Assembly (NCBI RefSeq): GCF_018882365.1
Contig: NZ_JACVOP010000001.1
Location: 536,350-600,349 of the forward strand
Source: Polynucleobacter sp. 71A-WALBACH
Lineage (GTDB): Bacteria; Pseudomonadota; Gammaproteobacteria; Burkholderiales; Burkholderiaceae
Direction of reading: 5' to 3'
DNA length: 64,000 nt
The first letter of the stretch is position 1. Each line of letters begins with the position of its first letter. Shown here piece after piece: positions 31,668-40,102 of the stretch. The notes beneath the pieces were generated by a model. That model did not search any database and was not told where the DNA came from. It was given only the letters and a program-made list of their open reading frames with translations. The position numbers and the translations under genes are program-made.

Positions 31668-32420
31668 ATGCACGCAGCAATATCGATTAAAAACGTCTCA
31701 AAAAATTACGGCGCACTACAGGCGTTAGATGATGTCTCATTGTCTATCGAGCCAGGCGAGTTCTTTGGCTTGCTCGGCCCCAATGGTGCGGGCAAGACAA
31801 CACTGATCTCCATTCTGGCTGGCCTAGTGACAGCGGATAGCGGCCATGCTGCAATTATGGGCGCTGATGTTCAAAGTCAATTTCGTGATGCTCGCCGGAT
31901 GTTGGGAGTAGTGCCACAGGAGTTGGTATTCGATCCCTTCTTTACGGTTAGAGAGACTCTGCAATTTCAGTCGGGTTATTTCGGGATTCGTCATAACGAC
32001 TCCTGGATTGAGGAGATCATGGCGAACTTGGATCTGACTGGTAAGGCCGACAGTAATATGCGCTCTTTATCTGGTGGTATGAAGCGCCGAGTATTGGTGG
32101 CGCAGGCTTTAGTGCATAGGCCGCCAGTCATTATTTTGGATGAGCCGACTGCTGGAGTTGATGTGGAGTTGCGTCAATCCCTTTGGCAATTTATCAGTCG
32201 CTTAAATCAAGATGGGCACACGATTGTTTTAACAACCCATTACCTTGAAGAGGCTGAGGCACTTTGCCAGCGTATCGCCATGCTCAAGCAAGGAAAAATT
32301 GTTGCCTTAGACACTACCGCGAATTTATTGAGTCAATATGGCTCAGTTAAAAAAGATGGTGAAGGGAAGACCGATCTTGAAGATGTTTTTGTCAACATCA
32401 TGTCGGGAGGTGCTCGATGA
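31668..32420 (+). CDS. ABC exporter ATP-binding protein (CcmA/YadG type)
   Basis: ATPase of a two-component ABC-2 exporter. The start chosen is ATG 31668, directly after the mlaB stop (250 residues). It has Walker A GPNGAGKTT, the signature LSGGMKRRVLVAQA, Walker B VIILDEPTAGVD and the H-loop LTTHYLEEAEAL. It overlaps the permease by 4 bases. The substrate is unknown; the pair resembles E. coli YadG/YadH and may be transcribed with the mla genes. Confidence 0.92.
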   Translation: MHAAISIKNVSKNYGALQALDDVSLSIEPGEFFGLLGPNGAGKTTLISILAGLVTADSGHAAIMGADVQSQFRDARRMLGVVPQELVFDPFFTVRETLQFQSGYFGIRHNDSWIEEIMANLDLTGKADSNMRSLSGGMKRRVLVAQALVHRPPVIILDEPTAGVDVELRQSLWQFISRLNQDGHTIVLTTHYLEEAEALCQRIAMLKQGKIVALDTTANLLSQYGSVKKDGEGKTDLEDVFVNIMSGGAR

Positions 32421-33205
32421 AATCTACTTTGAATAAGCTACCTATCTCTTACGGCAGTGGATTTCCAACGCTGTTACGAAAAGAAGTTAAGCGTTTCTAT
32501 AAAGTGGCATTTCAGACTGTTGCTGCGCCAGTGCTTACCGCAGTTTTGTATTTAATGATTTTTGGGCACGTGCTTGAAGGCAAAGAAGTGTACGGTCGTC
32601 TGAATTACACGGCTTTTCTGATCCCTGGCTTGGTCATGATGAGCGTATTACAGAACGCGTTTGCCAATACATCCTCATCGCTCATTCAATCTAAAGTGAC
32701 TGGCAACTTAGTCTTTGTTTTGCTTGCCCCCTTTAGTCATTTGGAGTTTTATGCGGCGTATGTTTTGGCTGCGGTATTTCGTGGGATAGTCGTCGGCTCA
32801 GGCGTATTGCTGATTACGGCGTGGTTCTCCATGCCATCCTTTGAATATCCCTTATGGATCATGGCATTTGCGCTCTTGGGCGCTGCAATTTTAGGAAGCA
32901 TGGGTTTAATTGCTGGTATCTGGGCAGATAAATACGATCAATTAGCGGCGTTCCAAAACTTCATCATCATGCCTGCGACTATGTTGTCAGGTGTCTTTTA
33001 TTCCATTCACTCCTTACCTGCGGCATGGCAAGTGGTGTCTCACTTCAATCCATTCTTCTACATGATCGATGGTTTCCGTTACGGTTTCTTTGGGGTGTCA
33101 GATATTTCCCCTTGGGATAGTTTGGTAATTGTTACTTGTTTCTTTATTGTGGTCTCAGCGGTCGCTTTGAGATTGCTACAAAAAGGCTACAAGCTGAGGA
33201 ACTAA
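32417..33205 (+). CDS. ABC-2 type exporter permease (YadH type)
   Basis: Permease partner of the preceding ATPase. The 262-residue protein has about six hydrophobic segments and the ABC-2 motif near the end, FSIHSLPAAW-type: MLSGVFYSIHSLPAAWQVVS followed by NPFFYMIDGFRYGFFG. The substrate cannot be read from the sequence. It is the last gene of the run that starts with mlaF. Confidence 0.92.
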   Translation: MKSTLNKLPISYGSGFPTLLRKEVKRFYKVAFQTVAAPVLTAVLYLMIFGHVLEGKEVYGRLNYTAFLIPGLVMMSVLQNAFANTSSSLIQSKVTGNLVFVLLAPFSHLEFYAAYVLAAVFRGIVVGSGVLLITAWFSMPSFEYPLWIMAFALLGAAILGSMGLIAGIWADKYDQLAAFQNFIIMPATMLSGVFYSIHSLPAAWQVVSHFNPFFYMIDGFRYGFFGVSDISPWDSLVIVTCFFIVVSAVALRLLQKGYKLRN

Positions 33206-33270
33206 TCGCAGTTGAATGTGCCTCAAAAATACGTATTAAAAATTGTTAAGAAATTAGAAATCAGGAGATT

Positions 33271-33522
33271 GTGATGTTGCCAACCCCAGAACAAATTGAA
33301 GGCTATATTCAGCAGGGCCTCGCTTGTACTCATGTCAAAGTAGAGGGTGATGGACAGCACTTCTTCGCGACAATTGTGAGTCCAGAATTTGAAGGTAAGC
33401 GCTTGATTCAGCGTCATCAGTTGGTATATGGCGCAATGGGCGATCGCATGAAAGCGGAAGTGCACGCCTTATCAATCAAAGCATTTACTCCTGAAGAGTT
33501 TGCGCAAAATACCGCAACTTAA
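33271..33522 (+). CDS. BolA-family protein (IbaG-like)
   Basis: Small 83-residue BolA-fold protein with the core [20 protein letters not shown] and [20 protein letters not shown]. BolA/IbaG proteins pair with monothiol glutaredoxins in iron-sulfur handling; such a glutaredoxin, grxD, is encoded in this window. The neighbourhood mla-ibaG-murA is the same as in E. coli, which supports IbaG rather than BolA proper. It starts after AGGAG. Confidence 0.9.
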   Translation: MMLPTPEQIEGYIQQGLACTHVKVEGDGQHFFATIVSPEFEGKRLIQRHQLVYGAMGDRMKAEVHALSIKAFTPEEFAQNTAT

Positions 33523-33554
33523 ATACTGCATTAGATTTTTACTGGAATAGATTC

Positions 33555-34829
33555 ATGGATAAATTACGAATGGTTGGCGGCACCCCCCTCAAGGGTGAGG
33601 TGGTGATTGCTGGCGCTAAGAATGCAGCGCTCCCAATCTTGTGCGCATGCTTGCTAACTGATCAGCCTATTACTTTGCGTAATGTTCCAGATTTGCAAGA
33701 TGTACGCACCATGCTAAAGCTGCTGCAGGAAATTGGCGTAACCGTCACTTTTCCAGATGCGAGCGATCGTAATCACGTAGTGCTTACTGCTGCCAATATT
33801 AAGAGTTCTGAAGCTAATTACGAGATGGTTAAAACCATGCGTGCCTCTATTTTGGTTCTGGGCCCATTACTTGCCAGAATGCATAGCGCTAAGGTTTCAT
33901 TGCCAGGCGGTTGCGCTATTGGCGCACGCCCAGTTGATCAGCACATTAAGGGCTTAAAAGCCATGGGCGCCACTATCAAGATTAAGAGTGGCTACATTCA
34001 GGCAGAAACCAAATCCGCTAAAGGTCGCTTGCAGGGCGCATCAATTTTGACCGACATGATCACGGTAACGGGTACAGAAAATCTATTGATGGCTGCGACT
34101 CTGGCATCAGGCAAAACCATCTTGGAAAATGCTGCACGCGAGCCCGAAGTGGGGGACTTGGCAGAGCTACTCGTCAAAATGGGTGCAAAAATCACCGGCA
34201 TCGGTAGCGATCGCTTAGTGATTGAAGGCGTTGAAAAACTGCATAGCGCAGAACATGCTGTGATTGCTGACCGAATTGAGGCTGGCACATTCTTGTGCGC
34301 AGTTGCTGCCGCTGGTGGTGAGGTGCTAGTAAAGCATTGTCGTCCGGACACTTTAGATGCCGTTATCGTCAAGCTCAAAGAAGCTGGCTTAGAAATGGAA
34401 GTGGGTCCTGATTGGATTAAGGCCTCCATGAAAAGCCGTCCTAAGGCAGTTAGCTTCCGCACTTCTGAATATCCCGCCTTTCCGACAGATATGCAGGCAC
34501 AACTCATGGCAGTCAATGCGATTGCCGAGGGTAATGCCACGATTACCGAAACTATCTTTGAAAACCGCTTTATGCATGTTCAGGAGATGAACCGTCTCGG
34601 GGCAGATATCGCAATTGAAGGCAATACGGCAATTGCGCAGGGTGTTGAGAAGCTATCTGGCGCTATCGTGATGGCTACGGATTTACGCGCATCTGCCAGC
34701 TTGGTGATTGCCGGTTTGGCTGCTCAAGGCGAAACCCAAGTAGATCGGATTTATCACTTGGACCGGGGATATGACCGCATGGAGCAAAAGTTGACCCTCT
34801 TAGGGGCCAACATTCAGCGGATCAAGTAA
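33555..34829 (+). CDS. murA: UDP-N-acetylglucosamine 1-carboxyvinyltransferase MurA
   Basis: First committed step of peptidoglycan synthesis: transfers enolpyruvate from PEP to UDP-GlcNAc. The 424-residue protein begins [20 protein letters not shown]. The catalytic cysteine, target of fosfomycin, is present as C120 in [15 protein letters not shown], and the C-terminal [20 protein letters not shown] region is intact. The gene lies between ibaG and hisG, the common proteobacterial order. Confidence 0.97.
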   Translation: MDKLRMVGGTPLKGEVVIAGAKNAALPILCACLLTDQPITLRNVPDLQDVRTMLKLLQEIGVTVTFPDASDRNHVVLTAANIKSSEANYEMVKTMRASILVLGPLLARMHSAKVSLPGGCAIGARPVDQHIKGLKAMGATIKIKSGYIQAETKSAKGRLQGASILTDMITVTGTENLLMAATLASGKTILENAAREPEVGDLAELLVKMGAKITGIGSDRLVIEGVEKLHSAEHAVIADRIEAGTFLCAVAAAGGEVLVKHCRPDTLDAVIVKLKEAGLEMEVGPDWIKASMKSRPKAVSFRTSEYPAFPTDMQAQLMAVNAIAEGNATITETIFENRFMHVQEMNRLGADIAIEGNTAIAQGVEKLSGAIVMATDLRASASLVIAGLAAQGETQVDRIYHLDRGYDRMEQKLTLLGANIQRIK

Positions 34830-34837
34830 GCCTGATG

Positions 34838-34849
34838 GATAATTAGTCC
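34838..34849 (+). promoter_or_regulatory. Possible -10 element at hisG start
   Basis: GATAAT (34838-34843) ends 6 bases before the hisG ATG, which has no Shine-Dalgarno. If functional the his transcript starting here would be leaderless. The -35 region lies inside murA and shows no clear hexamer. Confidence 0.35.
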
Positions 34850-35476
34850 ATGAAGTTAACTCTAGCCCTCTCGAAGGGGCGCATCTTCGAAGAAACCGCT
34901 GAGATCTTATCTAAGATCGGCATTCGTCCGCTTGAGGATCCAGAAAAGTCACGTAAGTTAATTATTGAGACCTCCAATCCAGATGTGCGCCTGATTATTG
35001 TGCGCGCTTCGGATGTACCTACCTACGTTCAGTTTGGCGGAGCTGATTTTGGGGTCGCTGGGCTTGATGTCTTAATGGAAAACGGCACCGATGGCCTATA
35101 TGTTCCTTTTGATTTGAATATCGCCAAATGCCGTATGTCCGTTGCCGTCAAAGAAGGTTTTGATTACGCTGCTGCCGTAAAGCAGGGCTCACGGTTAAAA
35201 GTCGCAACCAAGTACGTTAATTGCGCACGCGAGCACTTTGCTAATAAAGGCGTTCACATCGATACAATTCATTTGTATGGTTCGATGGAGTTAGCTCCAT
35301 TGGTTGGCTTAGCTGATGCGATTGTGGATTTGGTATCCACAGGTAACACTTTGCGTGCTAATGGCTTGGTTGAGGTTGAGCCAATCGCTGATATCAGTGC
35401 GCGTTTAGTGGTTAATCAAGCTTCGTATAAGCGCAAGCGTACACAGTTACAGCCATTTTTTGAATTGCTGAAGTAA
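34850..35476 (+). CDS. hisG: ATP phosphoribosyltransferase, short form HisG
   Basis: First enzyme of histidine synthesis, joining ATP and PRPP. At 208 residues it is the short catalytic form, lacking the C-terminal regulatory domain, and therefore normally needs HisZ, which is not in this window. The motifs [13 protein letters not shown] and the PRPP-binding [18 protein letters not shown] are clear. hisD follows after 12 bases. Confidence 0.96.
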   Translation: MKLTLALSKGRIFEETAEILSKIGIRPLEDPEKSRKLIIETSNPDVRLIIVRASDVPTYVQFGGADFGVAGLDVLMENGTDGLYVPFDLNIAKCRMSVAVKEGFDYAAAVKQGSRLKVATKYVNCAREHFANKGVHIDTIHLYGSMELAPLVGLADAIVDLVSTGNTLRANGLVEVEPIADISARLVVNQASYKRKRTQLQPFFELLK

Positions 35477-35488
35477 AGAAAAATTCAC

Positions 35489-36811
35489 ATGTCAGCAGAA
35501 GTCAAAGTCAAACGCCTTAATAGCAAAGACGCAGGGTTTAAAGAAACGCTGCTCTCTAGCCTTTCTTTGCCGATGGCGGACGATGCCGCGATTGATGCTG
35601 CGGTAGTCAATATTCTGGCGCAAGTCAAAAGTGAAGGTGATGCCGCTGTACTCTCCTTTACGAAGCAGTTCGATCGCTTAAATGTTGCTAGTGTTTCTGA
35701 GTTAGAGATTTCTCGTCAAGAGTTAGAGAAGGCCTATCAAGGCTTATCCGCTGAGCAAAAAAATGCTTTGGATATTGCCGCACAAAGGGTGCGCGCGTAT
35801 CACGAGAAACAAAAGATTGAGGCTGGTTGCCACTCTTGGGAATATGAAGAGGTTGATGGCACACGCTTAGGTCAAAAAGTTACAGCATTAGATCGCGTGG
35901 GAATTTATGTTCCGGGTGGTAAAGCGGCATACCCATCTTCTGTGTTGATGAATGCGATTCCGGCAAAGGTTGCTGGTGTAAAAGAAATCATTATGGTGGT
36001 TCCAACTCCTGATGGCGCCCGCAATCCATTGGTGCTGGCCGCAGCCTATCTGTCTGGTGTTGATCGCGTCTTTACGATTGGTGGTGCACAAGCCGTTGGC
36101 GCCTTAGCTTATGGAACGCAGACTATTCCGCCAGTCGACAAGATTGTTGGCCCTGGCAATGCTTATGTAGCAGCTGCTAAGCGTAGAGTCTTCGGCACGG
36201 TTGGCATCGACATGATTGCCGGCCCATCAGAAATTTTGGTGCTCTGTGATGGCTCTAGTAATCCCGATTGGGTTGCGATGGATTTGTTTTCTCAAGCTGA
36301 GCATGATGAGTTGGCGCAATCTATTTTGCTTTGCCCTGATGAGCAATTCATCGAGCGAGTGCAGACCAGCATAAATAAACTATTGCCAGAGATGCCAAGA
36401 AAGAAAGTGATTGAAACATCGCTTGCTAATCGTGCCTTATTGATTCAGGTGAGGGATATGGATGAGGCTTGCGAGATTGCGAATGCCATCGCCGCTGAGC
36501 ACTTAGAAATTTGTGCCGCTGAGCCACGCAAGTGGGCAGAGTCCATTCGTCATGCTGGCGCTATCTTTATGGGTAACTACACTAGCGAATCTCTTGGCGA
36601 TTATTGCGCCGGCCCCAATCACGTTTTGCCAACAGCACGTACCGCACGCTTCTCATCTCCGCTGGGTGTGTATGACTTCATCAAGCGTTCAAGCATGATT
36701 GAAGTTAGTGAAGCAGGCGCTCAAACATTAGGCGCTGTGGCTAGCATCCTTGCTCACGGTGAAGGCTTGACTGCTCATGCCCGCGCTGCTGAGATGCGCC
36801 TGAAAAAATAA
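35489..36811 (+). CDS. hisD: Histidinol dehydrogenase
   Basis: Last enzyme of the pathway; oxidises L-histidinol twice to histidine, zinc-dependent. The 440-residue protein has [24 protein letters not shown], the zinc/active-site residues in SQAEHDE (near residue 267) and [13 protein letters not shown]. It follows hisG. It is the last forward his gene before the inverted hisC. Confidence 0.97.
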   Translation: MSAEVKVKRLNSKDAGFKETLLSSLSLPMADDAAIDAAVVNILAQVKSEGDAAVLSFTKQFDRLNVASVSELEISRQELEKAYQGLSAEQKNALDIAAQRVRAYHEKQKIEAGCHSWEYEEVDGTRLGQKVTALDRVGIYVPGGKAAYPSSVLMNAIPAKVAGVKEIIMVVPTPDGARNPLVLAAAYLSGVDRVFTIGGAQAVGALAYGTQTIPPVDKIVGPGNAYVAAAKRRVFGTVGIDMIAGPSEILVLCDGSSNPDWVAMDLFSQAEHDELAQSILLCPDEQFIERVQTSINKLLPEMPRKKVIETSLANRALLIQVRDMDEACEIANAIAAEHLEICAAEPRKWAESIRHAGAIFMGNYTSESLGDYCAGPNHVLPTARTARFSSPLGVYDFIKRSSMIEVSEAGAQTLGAVASILAHGEGLTAHARAAEMRLKK

Positions 36812-36839
36812 ATCCTGAAATAAATAAAACGATCAATGC

Positions 36840-36845
36840 AGGAGG
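36840..36845 (+). promoter_or_regulatory. Orphan Shine-Dalgarno after hisD
   Basis: A perfect AGGAGG on the plus strand 28 bases after the hisD stop, with no plus-strand gene to serve. It is what would be expected before a hisC gene in the ancestral forward orientation. It could also be chance. Confidence 0.4.
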
Positions 36846-36865
36846 CTAGCTTAATTCTTAGCTAG
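36846..36865. repeat. Inverted repeat over the hisC stop
   Basis: CTAGCT and AGCTAG with an 8-base loop, spanning the end of hisC beside the hisD 3' region. Too short and lacking a T-run to be a sure terminator; it may be at the left end of the inverted segment. Confidence 0.35.
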
Positions 36866-37966
36866 AATTTCTTGTAGAGCGGCAATCAATTCATTTGTTT
36901 GCTCATCGGTACCGATGGTGATACGCAAGAATTCCTCAACGCGTGGTGACTTAAAGTGACGCACAATTATTCCGCGATCCCGTAAGGTTTGATAGAGTTT
37001 TGCGCCAGCATGTTTTGGGTGACGCGTAAAAATAAAGTTTGCTGATGATGGCAAGGTATCAAAACCAAGTAAAGCCAGTTCATTTACTAAACGCTCACGT
37101 GTTTGAATCACCTTTTTTGTCGTCGATTCCAAATGGGCTTGATCTTGTATTGCAGCAATCGCTCCAGCTTGAGATAAGCGGCCCAGTGGGTAGGAGTTAA
37201 AGCTGTTCTTGACGCGCTCCAGACCTTCAATCAGTGCTGGGTGACCCACTGCAAATCCAACCCGTAGTCCTGCTAGGGCGCGTGACTTAGACAAAGTGTG
37301 AACTACTAATAGATTTTCTGGGCAGGCGTTTCCGCGCAGCAGTGGAATGCAAGACTCGGTCCCGTAATCCACATAAGCCTCATCAATCACGACTACTGAG
37401 TCTGTATTTCTGCTGAGTAGGATTTCGATATCCGATCGAGGAATGGCTCGACCAGTTGGGGCATTGGGATTGGGAAAAATGATCCCACCATTAGGGGTTT
37501 TGAAATCCCCCGTTTGAATTTCAAAATTGGAACCTAGGGGAACTGTTTGATAGTCAATGCCAAATAGCTTGCAATAGACTGGATAGAAGCTATAGGTGAT
37601 ATCTGGAAACTGGATCGGTTTGGCTTGCTTGAGGAGACCTAAAAATACGTGGGCCAGGACTTCATCGGAGCCATTGCCTAAAAACACTTGTTTTGGGTCT
37701 AATCCGTGTAAATCGGCAATCGCCTTTTTAAGAGCCACTCCTTCTGGATCTGGATAGAGTCTTAAATCATCTGTGGCCTGCTCATTGATGGCGGCTAGTG
37801 CTTTGGCTGAAGGGCCGTAAGGGCTCTCATTGGTATTGAGCTTAACCAGTCGCTGCATTTGCGGCTGCTCCCCAGGAATATAGGGGGTGAGGGTCTGAAC
37901 TACGGGGCTCCAAAAGCGGCTCATGAGGGTACTTGGGTAAATAATTTGGTGAGAAAGTTTGGCCAT
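36851..37966 (-). CDS. hisC: Histidinol-phosphate aminotransferase
   Basis: PLP aminotransferase converting imidazole-acetol phosphate to histidinol phosphate. The 371-residue protein has the PLP lysine in [17 protein letters not shown], the [10 protein letters not shown] segment and [12 protein letters not shown] second start at 37924 ([20 protein letters not shown]) is equally possible; neither has a good ribosome-binding site. It is the only his gene on the minus strand, placed between hisD and the TnpB gene, so it must use its own promoter. All catalytic residues are present. Confidence 0.94.
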   Translation of the reverse strand: MAKLSHQIIYPSTLMSRFWSPVVQTLTPYIPGEQPQMQRLVKLNTNESPYGPSAKALAAINEQATDDLRLYPDPEGVALKKAIADLHGLDPKQVFLGNGSDEVLAHVFLGLLKQAKPIQFPDITYSFYPVYCKLFGIDYQTVPLGSNFEIQTGDFKTPNGGIIFPNPNAPTGRAIPRSDIEILLSRNTDSVVVIDEAYVDYGTESCIPLLRGNACPENLLVVHTLSKSRALAGLRVGFAVGHPALIEGLERVKNSFNSYPLGRLSQAGAIAAIQDQAHLESTTKKVIQTRERLVNELALLGFDTLPSSANFIFTRHPKHAGAKLYQTLRDRGIIVRHFKSPRVEEFLRITIGTDEQTNELIAALQEILAKN

Positions 37967-38054
37967 TTAGATGGATCTGTAACCTTTAGCTATTGTGCCG
38001 CAACTCTCCATTCTTTATTCAGGCAATGGCACAGAGTTTTTTAAATTTATATTG

Positions 38055-38082
38055 TTGTCGCATAAATAGTACTGTATATAAT
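38055..38082 (+). promoter_or_regulatory. Putative sigma-70 promoter of tnpB
   Basis: Perfect -10 TATAAT (38077-38082) with a -35-like TTGTCG (38055-38060) at 16-base spacing. The -10 ends 6 bases before the TnpB ATG, predicting a leaderless transcript. The -10 is the centre of the LexA-like palindrome. Confidence 0.5.
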
Positions 38083-38089
38083 TACAGTA
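38070..38089. promoter_or_regulatory. LexA (SOS box)-like operator at the tnpB start codon
   Basis: Perfect 7-base inverted repeat TACTGTA / TACAGTA around TATAAT. It satisfies CTGT-N8-ACAG and differs from the E. coli LexA consensus palindrome at two central bases. It covers the -10 box and ends on the A of the tnpB ATG, an ideal repressor position. LexA recognition is established for this pattern in beta- and gammaproteobacteria; binding here is inferred. Confidence 0.6.
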
Positions 38090-39414
38090 TGCTAAAGGCT
38101 ATTAAAATTCGTCTATATCCCAATAAAGAGCAAGAGCAAAAATTAGCTCAAGATTTTGGCAATGCTCGAAAAGTTTGGAACTTGGCCTTGGATTTAAAGC
38201 AAAAAGCCTACGCAAATAAAGAATCCTTATCTTGCTACGACATCAAGAAAATGCTCCCTTTTTGGAAAAATGGTGAATATAGCTATCTAAAGCAAACGCA
38301 TTCCCAAGTCTTGCAAGAAAGCATTTTGCATTTGGACAAAGCTTATAAAAATGCTTTTATCCGTGTCAAGCAAGGTAAGCGCTCGACTACCAAATTCTCT
38401 AAAAACATCAATATCTTTGGCTTCCCAGTATTTAAATCTAAATACGATAGCCGCCAAGCCATCAGCTACCCGCAAGGTGTCACGGCTATGAGTCACAAGA
38501 TTACCTTGCCAAAAATTGGTCAAATTAAAGCCCGGATACACCGTGAGATTGTTGGTAAGATCAAGACAGTCACGATCTCGAGGGAATCAACGGGCAAGTA
38601 TTACGCCTCCTTATTGGTAGAAGATTTCAAGACAGCGAGCAAGTCACTACAGTCTTTTGATGAATGCAAGGTCATCGGCATTGACTTGGGTGTGAAGGAT
38701 TGGATTGTTGATAGCAATAGTCAAAAGCTACCAAACCCTCGGCATCTTCAGAAATCACTCAAAAAACTGCATAGAGTACAAAAGGATTTATCGCGCAGGA
38801 TTGAGGCGGCTAGAGCCAGATGTCTCGCCGATGGTAAACCACTTAAAGAGCAGCGGAATTACTTTGGTACTAACATCGCCAAATATAAAAAGCGCGTCGC
38901 TCTAGAGCATGAAAAGGTGCGTCATGCTAGGGGGAATTATCAGCACCAAGTTTCCAAGTTACTCGCCAACGAAAACCAAGTGGTTGTAGCGGAAACATTA
39001 AACGTCAAAGGCTTGCTTGCGAACCGAAAACTTTCTAAAGCAATCTCTGATTGCGCTTGGACTGGTTTTTTAAATAAACTCGATTACAAGCTTAGAGCTA
39101 AAGGCGGGCAACTGGTTCGGATTTCTACATGGTTCCCATCAACCAAGACTTGTAACTCATGTGGTGTAATTAACGATCACATTACACTAAAGGACCGCAT
39201 TTGGACCTGTAGTTACTGCAATACCATGCTTGATAGGGATATTAATGCTGCTCTAAATATCAGAGATACAGGTATTTTGCAGTTAAAGGCCGCAGGACTG
39301 TCGGTCTACGCCCATGGAGGCCATATAAGACTTGATGCGGTTGATCAAGCTACGGCCTGTGAAGTGGGAAGCCTCCGCGTTTACGCTGAGGAGCAGTCAC
39401 GAATGATATTATGA
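38089..39414 (+). CDS. tnpB: TnpB RNA-guided nuclease of an IS200/IS605-type element, without TnpA
   Basis: TnpB proteins are RNA-guided DNA nucleases, ancestors of Cas12, that help IS605-type elements persist. The start chosen is ATG 38089 (441 residues, MLKAIKIRLYPNKEQEQKLA), on the operator. The RuvC residues look intact: D199 in GIDLGVKDW, E302 in VVVAETLNVKGL and D384 in LDRDINAALN. The zinc finger is C355/C358 and C374/C377. A basic insertion lies around 240-262. No Y1 transposase accompanies it. The last five or so codons run past the probable right end into flanking DNA. Confidence 0.93.
   Translation: MLKAIKIRLYPNKEQEQKLAQDFGNARKVWNLALDLKQKAYANKESLSCYDIKKMLPFWKNGEYSYLKQTHSQVLQESILHLDKAYKNAFIRVKQGKRSTTKFSKNINIFGFPVFKSKYDSRQAISYPQGVTAMSHKITLPKIGQIKARIHREIVGKIKTVTISRESTGKYYASLLVEDFKTASKSLQSFDECKVIGIDLGVKDWIVDSNSQKLPNPRHLQKSLKKLHRVQKDLSRRIEAARARCLADGKPLKEQRNYFGTNIAKYKKRVALEHEKVRHARGNYQHQVSKLLANENQVVVAETLNVKGLLANRKLSKAISDCAWTGFLNKLDYKLRAKGGQLVRISTWFPSTKTCNSCGVINDHITLKDRIWTCSYCNTMLDRDINAALNIRDTGILQLKAAGLSVYAHGGHIRLDAVDQATACEVGSLRVYAEEQSRMIL
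39372..39391 (+). ncRNA. Putative omega-RNA 3' scaffold hairpin of TnpB
   Basis: CCTCCGCG, loop TTTA, CGCTGAGG: eight pairs with one mismatch, inside the 3' end of tnpB. In IS605 elements the guide RNA comes from this region and its last 16-20 bases are the guide, read from flanking DNA. The full RNA start is not identifiable by eye; only the hairpin is marked. Confidence 0.45.
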
Positions 39415-39415
39415 G

Positions 39416-39452
39416 GCTTCAATCAACACTTCGCCTCGCGGCGCACTGAAGC
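39416..39452 (+). promoter_or_regulatory. Stem-loop in the hisB leader
   Basis: Outer stem GCTTCA / TGAAGC encloses an inner CGCC-TCGC-GGCG hairpin and ends directly before the hisB ATG. It would cover the translation start region. It may affect expression of the downstream his genes or be a remnant of the hisC-hisB junction. Confidence 0.4.
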
Positions 39453-40040
39453 ATGCGGCAAGCCGACGTTACCCGAAACACTTCGGAAACCAAAATTCAA
39501 ATTGCCATCAATTTAGATGGCACAGGTAAAGCTGAGCTAGCCTCAGGCGTACCGTTCCTTGACCATATGTTGGATCAAATTGCCCGTCACGGCATGATCG
39601 ACCTGAAGGTGGTCGCAAACGGCGATACCCATATCGATGATCATCACACCGTTGAGGATGTGGGCATTACCTTGGGTCAAGCATTTGCCAAGGCAGTTGG
39701 CGATAAAGCGGGCATTACTCGCTATGGCCACTCCTACGTTCCTTTGGATGAGACCCTTTCTCGCGTTGTAATCGACTTTTCTGGTCGTCCAGGACTTGAG
39801 TTCAATGTTCCATTTACCCGTGCACGCGTGGGTGACTTTGATGTAGATCTCAGTATTGAGTTTTTCCGTGGCTTTGTAAACCACGCTGGAGTGACTTTGC
39901 ACATCGATAACTTACGTGGCATTAATGCTCATCACCAGATTGAAACCGTGTTTAAGGCCTTTGGTCGTGCGTTACGCATGGCTTTGGAGCTGGATCCACG
40001 AGCTGCTGGTGTTGTTCCTTCTACTAAGGGCAGCCTCTAA
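39453..40040 (+). CDS. hisB: Imidazoleglycerol-phosphate dehydratase
   Basis: Dehydrates IGP to imidazole-acetol phosphate; manganese enzyme. The 195-residue monofunctional form lacks the phosphatase domain of E. coli HisB. Metal-binding motifs are [18 protein letters not shown] and [19 protein letters not shown]. It is the first forward his gene after the TnpB insertion and no own promoter is obvious, so read-through from tnpB may matter. Confidence 0.96.
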   Translation: MRQADVTRNTSETKIQIAINLDGTGKAELASGVPFLDHMLDQIARHGMIDLKVVANGDTHIDDHHTVEDVGITLGQAFAKAVGDKAGITRYGHSYVPLDETLSRVVIDFSGRPGLEFNVPFTRARVGDFDVDLSIEFFRGFVNHAGVTLHIDNLRGINAHHQIETVFKAFGRALRMALELDPRAAGVVPSTKGSL

Positions 40041-40102
40041 TCTAGAAAATTTCTAGCATTGAGTAGAAGACTGTCAAAAAACCACAGAACATAGGCTAAC
40101 AA

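Larger units (their letters stand above)
37967..39414 (+). mobile_element. Solo-TnpB IS200/IS605-like insertion between hisC and hisB
   Basis: A TnpB-only element inserted in the his locus. The left boundary cannot be fixed; the interval between hisC and tnpB is AT-rich. The right end is probably near 39400, just after the hairpin at 39372-39391 and GAGCAGTCAC, similar to right ends of other TnpB elements. Without tnpA it would need a transposase in trans. No target duplication is expected for this family. Confidence 0.65.

Noticed and set aside
37994..38033. TGTGCC / GGCACA inverted repeat as TnpB element left end
   Set aside because: Only six pairs with a 28-base loop; it could be chance, and the left end cannot be set from it.
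37993..38088. Longer tnpB start
   Set aside because: It adds 32 residues before the typical MLKAIKIRLYP start and crosses the promoter/operator.
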